This document shows positions 36,801 to 42,004 of a stretch of 64,000 bases of DNA, piece by piece. The notes under the pieces were generated by a model that saw only the letters and a program-made list of their open reading frames with translations, did not search any database and was not told where the DNA came from. The first letter of the stretch is position 1, and every line of letters starts with the position of its first letter. The translations under genes and the position numbers were made by a program. The stretch is taken from positions 2,933,319 through 2,997,318 of the forward strand of contig CP092882.1 of NCBI GenBank assembly GCA_030710605.1, in the 5' to 3' direction. Origin of the DNA: Cordylochernes scorpioides. Taxonomy: Eukaryota; Arthropoda; Arachnida; Pseudoscorpiones; Chernetidae.

Positions 36801-38621
36801 CCCAAGGTGGTGCCCAGACACACCTGCGGCTAAGTCAGTTTCTGATAGATTAGGTTAGGAAAAAGGCATCTACTATAAACATAAGGTAAATAAGATCAAA
36901 TCCAAATAAATAAATAGTGTGTGACATTTCGGTAACAGTGCTGTTACTGAAATGTCACAACTATTTATTTATATAGATTTGGTCTTATTATCTTGTGTTT
37001 ATAATCTATAATCCAAATTGTGCCTTATTGGCATCTTCTATATTAAAAATCAACAATTAGTTGATATTTATTCTGACAGATGGTGCAAACCATCAGTAAC
37101 TTTTAGTTGCATAATCAGAGGAGATGTATTATCTACCTGATCCCAGTACATTTTGTACCATTTTTGACAGATTAAGTTGTATTAAACACAAGGGACACAA
37201 AGTCTGACTGCCATGTGGTGGATGGCCAACCCTTCCAAGATTGTAAATCCATGAATTCAGTCTCCATGATCCAACCTACAATTATAGCATGCTCTATATG
37301 TGCATATTTCCCATAAAATATGCAAATTTAAACTTCTTTTTCCAATTTCTCAGGAGAATAAAGGTCTTAATAAAGTTTTTATTATTATTATTATTCTATT
37401 GTATAATTATACAAGGTCAATGGATTAAATTTACAATCTTGGTAGGGTAAAGCACAATTTGGATTATAGATTATAATAAAAGAAAATATGACCTAATCCA
37501 AATAATTTATTAGTGTGTGACGTTTCGGCAACAACATTGTCACCATCATCAGACAAAAGAATAAAAAAACTATTTTTTATTACTCGATTTCTATTCTTTT
37601 GTCTGATGATGGTGACAATGTTGTTCCCGAAATGTCACACACTAATAAATTATTTGGATTAGGTCTTATTTTCTTTTATTATAATCTTGGTAGGGTTGGG
37701 GTCCTGTCTTGAGGCTTCCATACATTCCAAGAGGTATTGATTGTGATACATAAATCAATCCAAAACTTACCTTAAATCTTCTGCATCAATTTTCTCTTTC
37801 CCAGAGAGGTCGAGAGAGATGAGGTTGGGTAGAGCTTTGTAGTTCTTGAGGAGACTGGCTTCATTGCAGGTGCTGGACTTGAACATGTGGAAGGGATGGT
37901 CCTTGTCATTGGAGATGTCCAGGTGGCGGAGGTGCTCCATGGAACAGATCAGCGGCACAAACTCAGAGCCGTTTATCAACTTAAGATTATAAAGGTTTAA
38001 GGACTTCAATCTGTGCTTGCATAGTTGCAAAGGTGAGATATCTTTAACCCTAGTTTCAGAAATATCAAGATTTTCTAAGCATGGAAGATCTTCTGTGACA
38101 ATCTCCAGCCCATGGCCATTGAATTCAGTACTGCTTACATTTAACGTCTTCAAGTTGCGTAATTTTGACAATGATACCACAACACAAAATTTTGAATGGG
38201 TTGTAAAACTATTGTTACGCACATTTAAATTTTTGATGTTTTGCAACGTCCATTCTCCTAAACATCCGATCAATTCATTAACAGTTATCTCATTATCAAG
38301 ATCTGTTACTTCTAAATCTGTAATCTTATGCAACCTGAGGGTTTTTAAGCCTTTTAGTGTAATTTGGGCTGCATTGTTAATTTTGACCTTTTCCAATCTT
38401 GTATGCCTTGGATCAAATAAGCAAAGGGTCTTATCGTTTAAATATTTCTTTTTACTTAACACTTGAAGAAGTTGTTCAGAAACTTCGCGATGCAGATAAA
38501 CGTTCAAATTTTGAAATAGGAACTTGGAATTCGTTTCCTCTTCGTCATTAGTTATTTCTGCTATATGTTCTGAAATTACATCCAAACAAATATTTTGAAG
38601 GCTTTGTGGCGACTCGCACAT
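697..38621 (-). CDS. ZYG11B: ZYG11-family protein (ZYG11B-like), CUL2 ubiquitin-ligase substrate receptor; 14 joined coding exons
   Basis: Coding exons in transcript order: 38621-37771, 12279-12165, 11128-10982, 9946-9770, 9715-9662, 8212-8102, 6018-5883, 5147-5077, 5025-4978, 4927-4860, 3762-3639, 2778-2726, 2674-2577, 827-697. All introns are GT-AG and all phases match, giving about 727 aa. The N-terminal third has leucine-rich repeats (LDISETRV, LRHLDISND, LISLDLSG). The rest is ARM-like, with the family blocks CSDRVLQDV, LKFTLSALWNLT, NNIAEV, VSYFAAGIL, AYRSFNPFF and VQLWAVWAILHVCS. In vertebrates the family binds CUL2-elongin B/C and recognises N-terminal glycine degrons. The pocket residues I recall there (W and D of WNLTDE, N and E of NNIAEV) are present. 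ZER1 is the close paralogue, but the block wording follows ZYG11B. The start ATG has an in-frame TAA 15 nt upstream. The gene looks intact despite heavy transposon load in its introns. Confidence 0.93.
910..1000. repeat. diverged Penelope-terminus palindrome
   Basis: A short inverted repeat with 'aataaattaatagtgt' on one side and 'acacactattaatttattt' on the other, as in the better copies of the Penelope terminal family described at 22637-24090. Confidence 0.6.
1207..1519 (-). mobile_element. tRNA-derived SINE, full length
   Basis: Read on the minus strand, the head has a polymerase III B-box like GGTTCGATCCC inside a tRNA-like segment (about 1450-1519). An A-rich spacer follows, then a conserved body ('gcaagaatcgggggccat', 'gtgccagagccccgtttgg' on the plus strand) and a tail ending GGGATAAGCAAAAA. 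Other copies: 10636-10944, 32262-32568, 8403-8610 and 63842-64000. Confidence 0.85.
1592..1734. mobile_element. Penelope-terminus palindrome with target duplication
   Basis: A near-perfect 143-bp palindrome (gataaggcacaatttgg... to ...ttattaccttg) centred on gtaacaatgctgttac. The same 11-13 bp (agaaatatcct) flanks it at 1581-1591 and 1735-1745, so it moved as a unit. Confidence 0.8.
2340..2412 (+). repeat. dispersed repeat with GGAGATAAGAAACAACAA tail
   Basis: Repeated at about 3485-3553 ('gctcgaggagcat', 'aatctttacacaagg'). It ends in a GATAAGAAAC tail that resembles the tails of the SINE and LINE families here. Confidence 0.6.
2577..2674 (-). CDS. ZYG11B: ZYG11-like exon 13
   Basis: 98 nt: SFNPFFTLLQASQAV then VQLWAVWAILHVCSRN, matching human SFNPFFPLL and VQLWAVWAMQHVCSKN. 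Acceptor gccag, donor AACC|GTGAGT. Confidence 0.92.
2726..2778 (-). CDS. ZYG11B: ZYG11-like exon 12 (53-nt small exon)
   Basis: 53 nt: GKAVTGWKFPETEMVAY plus AG of the next arginine, matching human ILKWPTPECEMVAYR. Acceptor gtgcag, donor ACAG|GTGAGT. It is too short to find without the family alignment. The next intron (2675-2725) is 51 nt. Confidence 0.88.
2853..3047 (+). mobile_element. MITE with CACTCATGGACAAAAC termini
   Basis: Starts CACTCATGGACAAAACTTAA and ends with a degraded reverse complement (cttaccacctattaagatttgtccatgaatg). It is a non-coding, mariner-type MITE by its TIR and TA-rich flanks. Other copies are at 7131-7498 and 10015-10345, with a tandem form at 32862-33535. Confidence 0.7.
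3639..3762 (-). CDS. ZYG11B: ZYG11-like exon 11
   Basis: 124 nt. It completes a threonine codon and contains NMDVSYFAAGILSHL, the hallmark ARM repeat. Acceptor cgcag, donor CTG|GTGAGT. Just downstream, short direct repeats of exon-flank sequence (acagcagtattgcccacagt at about 3247, 3430 and 3567) show local duplications in the intron. Confidence 0.92.
4103..4578. repeat. long near-perfect palindrome, second Penelope-like terminal family
   Basis: Arms 4103-4311 and 4365-4578 are reverse complements with a loop of about 50 nt. Each arm holds 'gtagaagggcggctccagcc' followed by 'cgaaagctc', a GGGC...GCCC hairpin plus GAAA like the hammerhead-type motif found in Penelope termini. It lies in ZYG11 intron 10. 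Confidence 0.85.
4860..4927 (-). CDS. ZYG11B: ZYG11-like exon 10
   Basis: 68 nt. It opens with NNIAEVTDLRPLLLNPDF, the block whose N and E residues line the glycine-degron pocket in ZYG11/ZER1 structures (family knowledge). Acceptor tgcag, donor AC|GTAAGT. A long palindrome (4103-4578) sits in the next intron. Confidence 0.92.
4978..5025 (-). CDS. ZYG11B: ZYG11-like exon 9 (48-nt small exon)
   Basis: 48 nt, 16 codons: DFPQEFTVETKVLGLI. It is flanked by two micro-introns of 51 nt and 50 nt. The 50-nt intron (4928-4977) has an in-frame stop and is not a multiple of three, so it must be spliced if the gene is expressed. Donor ATT|GTAAGT. Confidence 0.9.
5077..5147 (-). CDS. ZYG11B: ZYG11-like exon 8
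   Basis: 71 nt. It completes the D codon and reads ESPETCRVFLDSGGLDLFL and so on, matching human ESPTTCRHFIENQGLELFM. Acceptor ggcag, donor AAG|GTAAGC. The intron to exon 9 (5026-5076) is 51 nt and in frame, without a stop. Confidence 0.92.
5593..5789. mobile_element. Penelope-terminus palindrome with target duplication
   Basis: Inverted pair with 'cttcagac' / 'gtctgaagatggtaac' inner ends, flanked by the same 12 bp (aaacccaagtgt) at 5581-5592 and 5790-5801. No coding sequence remains. Confidence 0.8.
5883..6018 (-). CDS. ZYG11B: ZYG11-like exon 7
   Basis: 136 nt. It ends LDILLKFTLSALWNLT, the most conserved ARM block of the family. The following aspartate codon is split G|AT. Acceptor ggcag, donor CACAG|GTGACA. 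Confidence 0.92.
6146..6562 (-). mobile_element. short non-autonomous Helitron
   Basis: On the minus strand it ends with a CG-rich hairpin (acgggcgttgcccggg) followed by a short spacer and CTAG (6146-6149), the Helitron 3' signature. The 5' side (TATACAGTTACGAGCGTCATGC) matches the copy at 59804-60218. It carries a 23-base poly-G run (6424-6446). The exact 5' end is uncertain. Confidence 0.7.
6563..6862 (+). repeat. dispersed repeat 'C' with GATAAGAAAGAAGAAG tail
   Basis: Same sequence as 11330-11640. It ends 'gtgtggagataagaaagaag', the very tail of the LINE copies at 9023 and 36539, as expected of a SINE moved by that LINE. No tRNA or 7SL head was recognised. Confidence 0.75.
7131..7498 (+). 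mobile_element. CACTCATGG MITE interrupted by a Penelope palindrome
   Basis: The MITE runs 7131-7261 and resumes at 7413-7498, where it ends in the reverse-complement TIR. The 150-bp insert between is a Penelope-terminus palindrome, with near-identical 'cagcctctgt' on both sides. Confidence 0.75.
8102..8212 (-). CDS. ZYG11B: ZYG11-like exon 6
   Basis: 111 nt, 37 codons, phase 0 at both ends. It begins QFDRFHCTKLVMESLV and ends SVAICSILAAR, matching the ZYG11B stretch NRFEAAKLVMQWL...VAIISILAAK. Acceptor ggcag, donor AGG|GTGAGC. Confidence 0.92.
8403..8610 (+). mobile_element. SINE, lacking its tRNA-like head
   Basis: Body and tail of the SINE at 1207-1519 in the plus orientation (ccccgattcttgcaaaagtc to gtactaggaataagcaaa). 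The 5' tRNA-derived part is missing, as in 5'-truncated retrocopies. Confidence 0.8.
9023..9290 (+). pseudogene. LINE 3' end (C-terminus of ORF2 and tail)
   Basis: The frame 9044-9253 encodes a C-terminal cysteine/histidine motif (CTKCNSQPATPRHIIDC) typical of arthropod non-LTR retrotransposons downstream of the RT. The stop is followed by 'gagtggagataagaaagaag'. It is a strongly 5'-truncated copy. A near-identical copy with the same 5' boundary is at 36539-36790. Confidence 0.75.
9662..9715 (-). CDS. ZYG11B: ZYG11-like exon 5
   Basis: 54 nt, 18 codons: LHKNALLTLCSDRVLQDV, nearly identical to the human block LQKNCLLSLCSDRILQDV. Acceptor gcgcag, donor GTG|GTGAGT. Confidence 0.92.
9770..9946 (-). 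CDS. ZYG11B: ZYG11-like exon 4
   Basis: 177 nt, 59 codons. It contains VLGIQLAGTACLYSLTRS and ends MENFPAHQQ, which aligns with human MEHFPNHQQ. Acceptor gtgcag, donor CAGCAG|GTTGGT. The next intron (9716-9769) is only 54 nt, is in frame and has no stop codon, so unspliced it would add 18 residues that the human protein lacks. Confidence 0.92.
10015..10345 (+). mobile_element. CACTCATGG MITE split by a Penelope palindrome (10081-10277)
   Basis: MITE sequence stops at 'aactctgaaagat' and restarts with 'aactatgaaagat' after a 197-bp Penelope palindrome, giving a 12-13 bp target duplication with one mismatch. The inserted palindrome has a CTGATGA...GAAACGTC core at 10165-10198. Confidence 0.8.
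10636..10944 (-). mobile_element. tRNA-derived SINE, full length
   Basis: Same structure as 1207-1519, including the tRNA-like head with GGTTCGATTCCC (about 10876-10944 on the minus strand) and the GGGATAAGCAAAAA tail. It lies in ZYG11 intron 3, 37 bp from exon 3. Confidence 0.85.
10982..11128 (-). CDS. ZYG11B: ZYG11-like exon 3
   Basis: 147 nt, 49 codons, both ends in phase 0. It reads VTGCATETQVLRCLEVYAAR and so on, aligning with the ZYG11B block around VSGEANETQIAEALKRY. Acceptor gcgcag, donor AAG|GTGTGT. A tRNA-derived SINE (10636-10944) lies immediately downstream in the intron. Confidence 0.9.
11330..11640 (+). repeat. dispersed repeat 'C' with GATAAGAAA tail
   Basis: Shares 'ctgggctcagctggcccggc', 'gtaagggctcctaatccagg' and the tail 'gtggagataagaaa' with 6563-6862. 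Non-coding. Confidence 0.75.
11790..11980 (+). repeat. dispersed repeat 'D', single copy
   Basis: The same family forms the 372-bp tandem array at 40578-41940 ('agcagaatgatccaatacag', 'cactactgatgagcca'). Other single copies are at 34155-34340 and 62405-62470 (minus). Confidence 0.7.
12165..12279 (-). CDS. ZYG11B: ZYG11-like exon 2
   Basis: 115 nt. After the shared arginine codon it reads IFLEHHPGLRFLGLCEADVC and so on, matching the ZYG11B block 'RPSMQFVGLLATD'. Acceptor ggccag, donor GTGAGT. The acceptor has a poor pyrimidine tract, but phase and homology both fit. Confidence 0.9.
13560..14480 (+). repeat. internal, older Helitron 3' region (Helitron 2); mirror at 18090-19010
   Basis: This block resembles the last ~800 bp of the same Helitron (21840-22636): a Penelope palindrome, 'gccgagagtgaagtgga', a diverged SINE body, then 'cgaagccgggtcc'. 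It lacks the final hairpin and CTAG. The element therefore seems to have grown from two joined Helitron units. Confidence 0.6.
14605..14934. mobile_element. hAT-type MITE inside Helitron 2
   Basis: 330 bp with inverted ends CAGTGATTCTCAACC and GGTTGAGAATCACTG, flanked by the 8-bp duplication atttagat (14597-14604, 14935-14942). TIR and 8-bp duplication are diagnostic of hAT. Confidence 0.9.
16105..16277. mobile_element. pogo/Tigger-type MITE in Helitron 1
   Basis: 173 bp with ends CAGTAGAACTTGGATAATTC and its complement, flanked by TA on both sides. Dense 'aattcgaa' motifs. Same insert in Helitron 2 at 21341-21513. Confidence 0.8.
17053..17265 (-). pseudogene. Helitron RepHel helicase C-terminal remnant (Helitron 1)
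   Basis: The mirror copy of 20353-20565 in the inner Helitron, with the same motifs and stop. It confirms that the deletion of the RepHel gene predates amplification of this Helitron lineage. Confidence 0.85.
17629..17958. mobile_element. hAT-type MITE inside Helitron 1
   Basis: The mirror of 14605-14934, with atctaaat at 17621-17628 and 17959-17966. Present at the same place in both Helitrons, so it was inserted before they separated. Confidence 0.9.
20353..20565 (+). pseudogene. Helitron RepHel helicase C-terminal remnant (Helitron 2)
   Basis: An open stretch of 70 codons ends at TAG and contains QGQTLQVVGVHLESPCFSHG and LYVACSRVSSPKNLFV, the last motifs of the Pif1-like helicase of Helitron RepHel proteins. 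The motif usually preceding QGQT (TINK/S) is disrupted. No Rep nuclease or upstream helicase motifs were found. Confidence 0.85.
21341..21513. mobile_element. pogo/Tigger-type MITE in Helitron 2
   Basis: Mirror copy of 16105-16277, same length and TA flanks. Confidence 0.8.
22875..23477 (-). pseudogene. Penelope GIY-YIG endonuclease domain
   Basis: Contains GLIYEVKCEKCDQCYVGQTS, RTLKERMKNHE and SALVEHRKITGHNNF, the GIY-YIG core with the cysteine pair seen in Penelope elements. It would sit C-terminal to the RT and nick target DNA. The domain is open to its stop, but the upstream RT frame is broken. Confidence 0.9.
23555..23902 (-). pseudogene. Penelope reverse transcriptase, C-terminal part, frameshifted
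   Basis: Contains GSPISPNAACITIGQLEIKA, FKRYVDDSILF (YVDD catalytic motif) and INFLDMNLSY. The frame breaks at about 23610: the conserved 'sqHhfsqKvGLvkaLiyRt' block continues in another frame towards the GIY-YIG part. The RT N-terminus is absent (5' truncation). Confidence 0.88.
24362..24486 (-). repeat. LINE 3' end, minus strand
   Basis: The reverse complement reads 'attattgactgtattgactc' through to 'gagtggagataagaaagaag', the same LINE 3' end as at 36539. DNA upstream (24490-24620) is unrelated to the other copies. Confidence 0.75.
24941..32130 (+). repeat. 78-bp satellite array (about 90 units) derived from the LINE 3' end
   Basis: The unit is 'acacatccccagcagacacc' ... 'gaaagaag', 78 bp. 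The left edge (24941-25010) still reads the LINE C-terminus (DCIDSS, LYSSPA), and every unit keeps the LINE stop region and the gagtggagataagaaagaag tail. Variant sites (cttgatatc / cttaatatc / cttattatc; agcaga / agcaaa; gataggaaag; a 4-bp deletion gataagaagac) mark higher-order duplications. The long minus-strand open frame here is a by-product of 78 = 26 x 3. Confidence 0.95.
32262..32568 (+). mobile_element. tRNA-derived SINE, full length, plus strand
   Basis: Begins 'gggggtcggtggaaggctgg', has B-box GGTTCGATTCC at about 32322, an A-rich spacer, the shared body and ends 'gtactagggataaaaaa'. It follows the satellite and a short repeat (32130-32200). Confidence 0.88.
32862..33535 (+). repeat. 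CACTCATGG MITE with five tandem ~120-bp 5' units
   Basis: Units start at about 32862, 32988, 33109, 33232 and 33355, each from 'acactcatggacaaaac' to 'gataaccaagtgt'. The normal MITE 3' half with the opposite TIR follows once (33480-33535). Internal expansion occurred within the element. Confidence 0.85.
33540..34150. other. unassigned intron sequence
   Basis: No recognised repeat or exon. Some 'gactgaaacatcagaaag' wording suggests an old Penelope relic. Confidence 0.3.
34155..34340 (+). repeat. dispersed repeat 'D', single copy
   Basis: Matches the 372-bp unit of 40578-41940 from 'aatcatccaatacagtatta' to 'aaaagaaacatttgtgct'. Followed by a half Penelope terminus (about 34395-34465). Confidence 0.7.
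34610..34775 (+). mobile_element. diverged tRNA-derived SINE
   Basis: tRNA-like head with a weak B-box (gattgaatccc), an A-rich spacer, and the body 'gcgagtgcaagtaaccaaac'. An older copy than 32262-32568. Confidence 0.65.
35095..35650 (+). pseudogene. LINE 3' fragment, second family
   Basis: Frame around 35170-35464 contains FFTGHGDFNTYLFRIG and PACTCGNEQQTPEHLLIDCP, the C-terminal zinc-knuckle-like region of Jockey/I-type LINEs. After the stop comes about 150 bp of 3' UTR and a (TAAA)n tail. The 5' part, with endonuclease and RT, is missing. Confidence 0.8.
35655..36205. other. unassigned intron sequence
   Basis: AT-rich. Contains no exon or repeat that I recognise. Confidence 0.3.
36208..36375. 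repeat. diverged Penelope-terminus pair
   Basis: Keeps 'attatagattacaaacacaa', 'accatcttcagac', 'gttaccgaaatgtcac' and 'cttatca', in the inverted arrangement of the family. Confidence 0.65.
36539..36790 (+). pseudogene. LINE 3' end (same 5' boundary as 9023)
   Basis: Encodes CTKCNSQPATPRHIIDCIDS and ends in the GATAAGAAAGAAG tail. It starts at 'agaacaacagtctttgattt', as does 9023-9290, with unrelated flanks, so the short form itself may be a transposing unit. Confidence 0.75.
36882..37027. mobile_element. Penelope-terminus palindrome with target duplication
   Basis: Short palindrome around 'gtaacagtgctgttac', flanked by ggcatctactata and ggcatcttctata (one mismatch). Confidence 0.75.
37445..37683. 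mobile_element. Penelope-terminus inverted pair with intact hammerhead-like cores
   Basis: Two convergent copies of CTGATGA + hairpin + GAAA[C/T]GTC, one on each strand (about 37508-37556 minus, 37600-37640 plus). The repeat aatcttggtagggt lies on both sides. It is in ZYG11 intron 1, about 90 bp from exon 1. Confidence 0.8.
37771..38621 (-). CDS. ZYG11B: ZYG11-like exon 1 (start codon, leucine-rich repeats)
   Basis: This exon encodes 283 codons plus 2 nt. The first residues (ESPQSLQNICLDVISEHI) match the N-terminal VHL-box region of ZYG11 proteins, and leucine-rich repeats follow to the end. The donor is TTAAG|GTAAGT. The arginine codon is split AG|G across intron 1. The upstream in-frame TAA at -15 supports this ATG. 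Intron 1 (12280-37770) is 25,491 nt and almost wholly repetitive. Confidence 0.93.
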
Positions 38622-38639
38622 TGTTCTAATAAATTATTT

Positions 38640-39250
38640 ATTCAAAATTTTGGAGCCATACTTCAAATGTAAACAGATTGTAATTTGTTTATTTTCAAAA
38701 TGGCTCGACTTATTATGTAATGGTGGAGAAAAACAATTATAGGACCTATGAACAAATCAAATGCCCCAAACAAAAATATTTTACGATGTAAACAAAATTT
38801 AGAGATATTTTCTGATACAAAGTATTATTATTTACTATGTGATAGGGATAATAAATAAAAAAAATTAATATGATGATGATAAAATCTAGTGACCTTGAAA
38901 ATAATAAAGTTTGAAACGCTCAAAGTAAATTTTCTGTAAAAACAAGTCTTAAAATTCGAATAAATAGCGGGTATTTCGAGAATTATATTTTACTGATTAA
39001 ATAAAGATCTTCATCTTCTAAAGATAACCTTTCAAATTTAAATATGAATGCCATTCAGGCAACATCTCTCTTTAATAAGTTAAAATAGAGTTATTAAAGG
39101 CCTGTTATTTTAATTATAAACCTGTCTATATTCCAAATTGATAATTAAATATTTATTATGAAATATTATAATAAATTAATAATTTAATATGAAATATAAA
39201 ATTATGAAAAAAATCAAAATATAGTCTATTATAGAATATAAATTAACTAA
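38640..39250. promoter_or_regulatory. upstream region of the ZYG11-like gene
   Basis: AT-rich DNA between the start codon and the Gypsy relic. It must hold the promoter unless a 5' non-coding exon lies further up. No convincing TATA or initiator was picked out, so this is by position only. Confidence 0.35.
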
Positions 39251-39764
39251 GTGATAGATATTTCATATTGACTGGTCAATTTTATATTTATATATATGTC
39301 GTATTGTAAATTTTTCCAAAGTTTCAATATCTGGAAATGACAATTAAGCAGTCGTTAGGCCTTTTTCCTTCTTCTTTATTATAAGCAATCAGCGCGAGGC
39401 CACACACACTAGACAACCACTGGCCGTCCAATTTATCATTCTTTTCAAAAAAAAAAAAAACTTTAGTAAATTTACATATCATTCAGCTTTTCTTTTTTAA
39501 ACATGGAATTTACATGTTTATAAAATGTATTTGGCAATTTGTGAAACAATTCGTTTCTGGATTCTGTAAATAACGACCATCCACGTCGTTAATTAGACTT
39601 AATATCTAATCTAAATTACTCTGTTTCTATTATAAATATATTGTATAATCCTATTAATCCGCAGAGACGGAAATCACAGCAGTCAAATCTTCAAAATTAT
39701 AAATTTATGGAGAACACCTGATCCAATTAAGATTGAAGTACAAATCAATGATAAGATACTGTCG

Positions 39765-40180
39765 TTGGGTGTGCCTGTACATTACCAAAATAGTACTCAG
39801 ACCTTACCATTGATGGTTGTTGGAGGTGAAGGTCCTAGCCTTTGTGGTAGGAATTGGATGGAAGCATTGGTAATGCTACCAACCCAGCTATACAAGGTTG
39901 ACATGATTAAAGTAACAGAAAACAACCTGCCAACACAGCTACATAGATTTAGAGAACTGTTCAAACCTGGCTAAGGGTGTTCAAGGGGGTAAGAGCTAGA
40001 TTGCTAGTTGATCCTGAAATGAAACCAAGATTTTTCAAGTCACCTTCTATTTCTTATGCGCTCAAGGAGAAGATTTCTAGAGAGCTTGATAGATTAGTCA
40101 AGGCGGGAATTTTGAAACCCGTGCGACATGCTGAATGGGCCGCTCCGATTGTTCCAGTTCTGAAGATCGACCAGACTTAA
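39765..40180 (+). pseudogene. Gypsy protease/RT fragment
   Basis: First part reads TLPLMVVGGEGPSLCGRNW, the typical sequence after the Gypsy protease. After a stop and frame change, SYALKEKISRELDRLVKAGI and WAAPIVPVLK mark the RT start. The active YxDD region is separated from it by the 40190-41940 insertion. Confidence 0.75.
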
Positions 40181-40570
40181 CACAAAGCAATAACGCGCCA
40201 TCAAAATTCCCGCCTTGACTAATCTATCAAGCTCTCTAGAAATCTTCTCCTTGAGCGCATAAGAAATAGGACGTGACTTGAAAAATCTTGGTTTCATTTC
40301 AGGATCAACTAGCAATCTAGCTCTTACCCCCTTGAACACCGTAGCCAGGTTTGAACAGTTCTCTAAATCTATGTAGCTGTGTTGGCAGGTTGTTTTCTGT
40401 TACTTTAATCATGTCAACCTTGTATAGCTGGGTTTAAGCATTACCAATGCTTCCATCCAATTCCTACCACAAAGGCTAGGACCTTCACCTCCAACAACCA
40501 TCAATGGTAAGGTCTGAGTACTATTTTGGTAATGTACAGGCACACCCAACGACAGTATCTTATCATTGAT
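40175..40570 (-). repeat. inverted duplication of the Gypsy RT start
   Basis: Reverse complement of about 39735-40110 (same SYALKEKISRELDRLVKAGI translation on the minus strand). The joint carries 'taacacaaagcaataacgcg', the complement of DNA at about 40837-40858, so the inversion and the 372-bp array share breakpoints. Confidence 0.85.
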
Positions 40571-40577
40571 TTGAGTA

Positions 40578-41940
40578 AACTAGTTTACTTGAAAACCATT
40601 TCTAAGATTCCATCCTTCAGTGTAGCATATAAAAGCAGAATGATCCAATACAGTATTAGAGCTCTGAGAAGCGGTTTGGTGGATTAAATTGGCGAAACCG
40701 CTGGGAGGGTTCACCACTGATGAGCCAAGCCCTCCCAATATATTTTTTCATCGCAGTAAGGACAGTAGAAGTTCGTTTAATGTATAAAAGAAACATTCGC
40801 GCTTTTAAATCCTTTTATTATATATATATAGATGGCGCGTTATTGCTTTGTGTTAATTTATGCCTAACTGGCCTTGTCTTTATAGTTTGCTGAAGAGCAT
40901 TGCTCGAAGCAAATATTTGAATGTAATTCTACTGTCCCATAAGCTTATGTCCATAGTTTACTTGAAAACCATTTCTAAGATTCCATCCTTCAGTGTAGCA
41001 TATAAAAGCAGAATGATCCAATACAGTATTAGAGCTCTGAGAAGCGGTCTGGTGGATTAAATTGGCGAAACCGCTGGGAGGGTTCACCACTGATGAGCCA
41101 AGCCCTCCCAATATATTTTTTCATCGCAGTAAGGACAGTAGAAGTTCGTTTTATGTATAAAAGAAACATTCGCGCTTTTAAATCCTTTTATTTATATATA
41201 TAGATGGCGCGTTATTGCTTTGTGTTAATTTATGCCTAACTGGCCTTATCTTTATAGTTTGCTGAAGAGCATTGCTCGAAGCAAATATTTGAATGTAATT
41301 CTACTGTCCCATAAGCTTATGTCCATAGTTTACTTGAAAACCATTTCTAAGATTCCATCCTTCAGTGTAGCATATAAAAGCAGAATGATCCAATACAGTA
41401 TTAGAGCTCTGAGAAGCGGTCTGGTGGATTAAATTGGCGAAACCGCTGGGAGGGTTCACCACTGATGAGCCAAGCCCTCCCAATATATTTTTTCATCGCA
41501 GTAAGGACAGTAGAAGTTCGTTTAATGTATAAAAGAAACATTCGCGCTTTTAAATCCTTTTATTTTATATATATAGATGGCGCGTTATTGCTTTGTGTTA
41601 ATTTATGCCTAACTGGCCTTGTCTTTATAGTTTGCTGAAGAGCATTGCTCGAAGCAAATATTTGAATGTAATTCTACTGTCCCATAAGCTTATGTCCATA
41701 GTTTACTTGAAAACCATTTCTAAGATTCCATCCTTCAGTGTAGCATATAAAAGCAGAATGATCCAAAACAGTATTAGAGCTCTGAGAAGCGGTCTGGTGG
41801 ATTGATTTGGCGAAACCGCTGGGAGGGTTCACCACTGATGAGCCAAGCCCTCCCAATATATTTTTTCATCGCAGTAAGAACAGTAGAAGTTCATTTTATG
41901 TATAAAAGAAACATTCGCACTTTTAAATCCTTTTATTTTA
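40578..41940 (+). repeat. four tandem 372-bp units of repeat 'D'
   Basis: Units begin 'agtttacttgaaaacc' at 40578, 40955, 41327 and 41700, nearly identical, separated by short (TA)n runs and 'gatggcgcgttattgctttg'. The small open frames in each unit are repeated by-products. Single copies lie elsewhere. Confidence 0.9.
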
Positions 41941-42004
41941 TTTATCTGACCAGACTATTTGAATTTGTGGAGATTTCAAGATTACTGCTAACCAAGCCCA
42001 TAAA

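Noticed and set aside
38017-38466. 149-codon plus-strand open frame
   Set aside because: It is the antisense shadow of ZYG11 exon 1.
40860-41856. Repeated 60-66 codon frames on both strands
   Set aside because: They recur once per 372-bp tandem unit and show no coding signal.
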